This document shows, piece by piece, positions 60,572 through 64,000 of a DNA stretch of 64,000 bases (position 1 is the stretch's first letter; each line of letters begins with the position of its first letter). The notes under the pieces are model-generated. The model was not told the origin of the DNA. It saw only the letters and a program-made list of their open reading frames with translations, and ran no database searches. Source of the DNA: Strobilurus pachycystidiatus (taxonomy: Eukaryota > Basidiomycota > Agaricomycetes > Agaricales > Physalacriaceae); contig JAHLMK010000001.1 of NCBI GenBank assembly GCA_019915135.1, positions 4,402,001 through 4,466,000 on the forward strand, in the 5' to 3' direction. A program made the position numbers and the translations under genes.

Positions 60572-62150
60572 TCATATCACAGCGTAGCTGGAGTTGCCGA
60601 TCCAATTTGCCTGTGGATCGCTTGCGAGTCCAACCGCAGGAGTGGGTATGCCTCTGATGGCACAGTGCTCCCTCTGGGATAGAGGGCCCCAGTGGTCGGT
60701 TGTCACGTCGATGACCACATCTGAGCTGAAATTGGGGATGTGGTCGGCCAGATGTTTCGGTGGAATCACGCTAACGCGTAGAACGTACTGATAGTAAGGT
60801 CAGCGACATAATATAAGCATAGATGGAAAGCTTGTGGGCTACCTGAACACCGATAGAATCGATACTCCATGAACTCTCTTTCCCATCCTCACCTGCCTTG
60901 ATGTATCCGCGTAATAGCCGGATGCCCTCAGCAAACTCATTTTGGTACTTGAGAGTTCCAGAGTTGAGTATCCACTCGTTCGATTGTACCTCCTCTGCGT
61001 CGTCCCCCTTGGCGTGAAAACCCTTCTTCCTACCGAATGTAATGCGCTTGACAAGGATAACGCGTATACAGCGCGTCAAGAGCTTCGCAAGGGCTGGATC
61101 ACTGGGGAATACGAAGCTGACAGCGAAGGGTATATCTTCTCCGGCACAGAATTCCAGAGGTGTAGGTATTGAAAACTGTCTCAGCCCGTCAGATCAATGC
61201 GAAATGGGACGAATGAGAAAGCCACGAGAAAGCACTCACAAATACAGATTTCTTGAAATTCGCAAGCTCCAGTTTGCATTTATTGCTCGCCAACGATGGT
61301 GCAACGGAAACTGTGTGCACGCGATCCAGCCAGTGCAGGTATAAATCGGTTTCTTCGCTGAAACGCGATGGCCTGGGTATCATAGAGATAGGGGGCTCCG
61401 AAGGTTGAGTTTTTGGAAGGTAATAGACGGGTATGACTTTCCTGAGCGCGGCATCAGTAACAGGCTGAAGATAACAAGATATGGAGACCTACGTCTCGTG
61501 CTTCCTTAGCATGTTGCTACCCTTGTGGACCATGTCCACTTTGACAGAGTAGGAGACTTCTATGGAAGAGCCATAGAAGTAACAGTTGAACGACGGTGGG
61601 GTAGGAGCTATTCCGCCGCCCGGAGTGTTGACTTCGGAGGGGATTGGTATGGAGAATTGGTGTTCTGCGTCCCAGTCGAAAGCTGAACCAGAGCAGGAGA
61701 CATATAAGGGAAACGTCCGGGAGACGACTGAGTAAGTCGTGTCGCTGGATGATCCACGATATGGGCGAAAGGTGGTCAGAGTGCCCTCGAACTATCATAC
61801 GGGATCAGCATGCGTGAACCGCCTCGATATTTCGGTAGGACACTCACCGAGACAGTCACTTGTTCGACGTTCTGACGCTGATCCAAGAATGTAACGGATC
61901 CAACGACGGTCCCGTTGAGACCATAGCTAGGCGAGCTGAGACCCCATATGTGTGGGCCTAAGTCGATCTTCATGTGTTTGGTTTCGCATACCCAATGTTG
62001 GGTAGCCTCGGAGACCTCTGGCGCGAAGGGCTCCGGATGGAGGCTGATCTCGGAGACTCTTGGGTGTTGAGAGTATGTCGGAGACATCTGAGAGAGCTCG
62101 GCATCGTAGGCAGGTAGTGCCGCAAGATCAAGGCGGAGGTCTGCGTTCAT
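60572..62150 (-). CDS. Arrestin-like domain protein, copy B
   Basis: Paralogue of 47014-48529. Starts MNADLRLDLAALPAYDAEL; has ETKHMKIDLGPHIWGLSSP and VVGSVTFLDQRQNVEQVTVS, a typical arrestin-N strand pattern. Next comes TFPLYVSCSGSAF, HQFSIPIPSEVNTPGG, YYLPKTQPSEPPISM, then YIKAGEDGKESSWSIDSIG. The last exon YVLRVSVIPPKHLADHIP and GIPTPAVGLASDPQ ends at 60572, with the same exon border before YVLR as copy A. About six exons. Function as a trafficking adaptor is inferred from the fold only. No PY motif noticed. Confidence 0.75.
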
Positions 62151-62663
62151 TGTGGTAGTTGGAGGAGCGAAATTTCAGGAGACTGGAGGCGACCAAACGC
62201 TTATGTAGACGCGTCTAGATAGATGAAGCACAGAGGGATGTTCCAAGATGGCCTAGAAGAGACCTTCCAAGATGGTCTAGAAGATTGTTACAGATGTTCC
62301 GTCGCGGTGCCTAGAACGGCCGCGCTTCATATCGACTCCCGGAAGTATTCGGGCATGCTCCTGCCAGTCAAAGCCAGTCACGAATTAGTCGGAGGATGGC
62401 TCAGCCAATGTCAGCGCGCCTCACGACCCCGTCTCTGCGTTCTGGAAAGCGTCGTTGCTCTTACACCGAACGCCATGCGCTTTCCAAGCAAAGCTGAGGC
62501 AGGCTGAGGCTAAGGAGTTGATCGATCACCTGCTCTCCCCGCCACCCGGCACCGGCAACTTCTGATCCGGTCCGGGTTCCGCGTTATCCGTGCCATACGC
62601 CTTTCCCCAGTCTACCCCGCATTCGCGCCGCGTCTACCTTCTATCGACCAGATCTAGCTCGTT
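62151..62663. promoter_or_regulatory. Divergent promoter region of arrestin-like B and dehydrogenase
   Basis: 513 bp between two divergent start codons. A 20-bp sequence, TTCCAAGATGGYCTAGAAGA, occurs twice in tandem 24 bp apart (62241-62260 and 62265-62284). The plus-strand ORF covering it (62223-62507) is not supported as a gene. Confidence 0.5.
62241..62284. repeat. Direct repeat, 20-bp unit, 24-bp period
   Basis: Two copies of TTCCAAGATGGYCTAGAAGA differ at one position (C or T). The unit contains CTAGAAGA. It lies in a divergent promoter region; binding-site function is not shown. Confidence 0.8.
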
Positions 62664-63939
62664 ATGACTGCATATCATCTGCTGCGCTCGAAGAGCACTG
62701 CTTTTATTGGTCTAGGAAGGATGGGGTCTGAAATGGCCTTCAATCTCTTCGCAAAAACCTTTGCTGCCCAAAGAGATGCTCGCTTCGTTGTCTGCGACGC
62801 TGTCGAAGCCAATACGCACAAATTCTGCGCTAACTTCACTGCGCAATTCCCTGGAGCAAACATGTCTATCGCACAAACCCCTCAAGAGTGCTACTTAACG
62901 GTCTATCCCAAATGTCTTGTATTGATGGTTCCACAGGGCGGCCCTCTCCTCAAGCACCATCATCACTATGCTGCCTTCTTCGCCTCAAGTGAAGGCTGTT
63001 TACGAAGAGAACATCATTCCCGCTTTGGCTAGCGCCTCAACTGACACCGCCCGTGAAACCCTTACCATCGACTCGACTACTCTCGACGTGTCTGTAGCTA
63101 AGCAGGTCGCCCAACAATTGAGTAATATCGGCGTCTCTGTGGTTGATGCTCCAGTCTCTGGCGGTGAGTACCTTCCCAGACAGCACCCGAATAGATGTGC
63201 GGTTTCGATTTGCATGCCTTCATTTCCGCCAATGCTTCGTGACTTTTAATGATTCTCCCGAAGGTACTACTGGGGCAAAGGCCGGGACCTTGTCCTTCCT
63301 TGTGGGCGGATCTGAGGACGCATTTGCCAAGTCTCATCCGTTCCTCTCGCTGATGGGCCGCCGCATCATTCACTGTGGCCCGTCAGGGGCGGGCCTTGGT
63401 GCCAAAATTTGCAACAACGTGAGCGCCACACTAGGTCGAACGTTGCTTTCTGGCTCAGGCTGACCTGCCCAGCTGATGTTAGGCGTGCAACAAATAGTAA
63501 CAGCCGAAGCTATGCTTCTAGGCCAAAGACTTGGGCTGGATCCGCTTGTGTTGACTAGCGTGATTAGCTCTTCCACAGGGAACTGCTGGTCAGTAGCAGT
63601 AAACAATCCGGTGCCGCATGCGCTACCACAAATTTCGCCTCCGTGTGAGAGCGATTACGACGGTGGATTTGCTTCTAGCTTGATGCTAAAGGTACATCGG
63701 AAATGCTGATTCTTCTCGCATCTGCTGTTGGTTACTGCAAAATCACTCATACTTGACAGGACCTGCATCTTGCTACGGAGATTGGAGAGCAGACCAAGAC
63801 GCCATTGCCGCTTGGATCGGCTGCCGAGGAAATCTATGCTGATATGATGAAGGAATTTTCATCAAAGGACTTTTCGTCTGTGTACCGCTACCTGTCACAG
63901 CTCGGGAGAAGTGAAGGGAGTGGCGTAGAGCACCAGTGA
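62664..63939 (+). CDS. 3-hydroxyisobutyrate dehydrogenase-like NAD(P)-dependent enzyme
   Basis: A beta-hydroxyacid dehydrogenase; the typical member oxidises 3-hydroxyisobutyrate in mitochondrial valine breakdown. Start: MTAYHLLRSKSTAFIGLGRM, with the NAD motif IGLGRMGSEMAFNLF. Exon 2 gives TIITMLPSSPQVKAVYEENI and TIDSTTLDVSVAKQVAQQLS; the substrate loop is VVDAPVSGG followed, after an intron, by TTGAKAGTLSFLVGGSED. The catalytic lysine region is GAGLGAKICNN and QIVTAEAMLLGQRLGLDPLV; NPVPHALPQIS follows. The last exon is DLHLATEIGEQTKTPLPLGS, ending GVEHQ at 63939. About 340 residues from six exons. The short basic N-terminus could be a mitochondrial targeting sequence, although weak. Confidence 0.88.
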
Positions 63940-64000
63940 TGTAGTGCTGAGCTCTGCGATATGCAGTGAAAGAAGATGCCAGACAGATGAAGAGATCTTG

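Noticed and set aside
62223..62507. 94-codon plus-strand ORF before the dehydrogenase
   Set aside because: Its first part is only the translated 24-bp direct repeat; no homology; lies in a divergent promoter region.

Overview
This window is nuclear DNA from a filamentous basidiomycete, most likely a wood- or litter-decaying agaricomycete. The evidence is dense genes split by many short introns of about 45-65 nt with GT-AG borders, homologues of typical mushroom families (a basidiomycete-type 7-TM membrane protein, an HNH_2 protein, a TRI5-like sesquiterpene synthase, a CYP63-like P450, a GH6 cellobiohydrolase) and no bacterial or organellar features. Exon borders were read by eye; each CDS entry runs from start codon to stop codon with introns included.

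Left third (0.2-25 kb) is mostly conserved cell biology. In order: a 7-TM membrane protein (-), an ICMT-type methyltransferase (+), an uncharacterised protein (-), an HNH-domain protein (-), ATG14 (+), the pseudokinase SCY1 (+), an F-box protein (-), the helicase HRQ1 (-) divergent from the DEAH RNA helicase PRP43 (+) with only 33 bp between start codons, a Gfo/Idh/MocA oxidoreductase (-) and a small conserved fungal protein (-).

The middle (25-36.9 kb) begins with a 3.2 kb gene-poor stretch. It holds a compact foldback (MITE-like) element whose arms carry covarying palindromes. Then come a secreted GH6 cellobiohydrolase, a membrane-anchored SDR, a secreted or vacuolar serine carboxypeptidase (all +) and a C2H2 zinc-finger regulator (-).

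The right part (36.9-64 kb) mixes secondary metabolism, local duplications and housekeeping genes. A P450 (-) and a sesquiterpene synthase (+) are divergent neighbours. They and phosphoglucose isomerase (PGI) are bracketed by two inverted paralogues of an uncharacterised basidiomycete protein (36.9 and 45.4 kb). Two arrestin-like paralogues (47.0 and 60.6 kb) flank a PKA catalytic subunit (-), a three-RRM RNA-binding protein (+) and a CYP63-like P450 (-). A 3-hydroxyisobutyrate dehydrogenase-type gene (+) closes the window.

The genes do not form one pathway. The only plausible functional unit is the divergent P450/sesquiterpene synthase pair, a minimal terpenoid locus. The most unusual non-coding structure is the foldback element at 25.95-26.21 kb. 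No rRNA, tRNA, CRISPR array or autonomous transposon was recognised.
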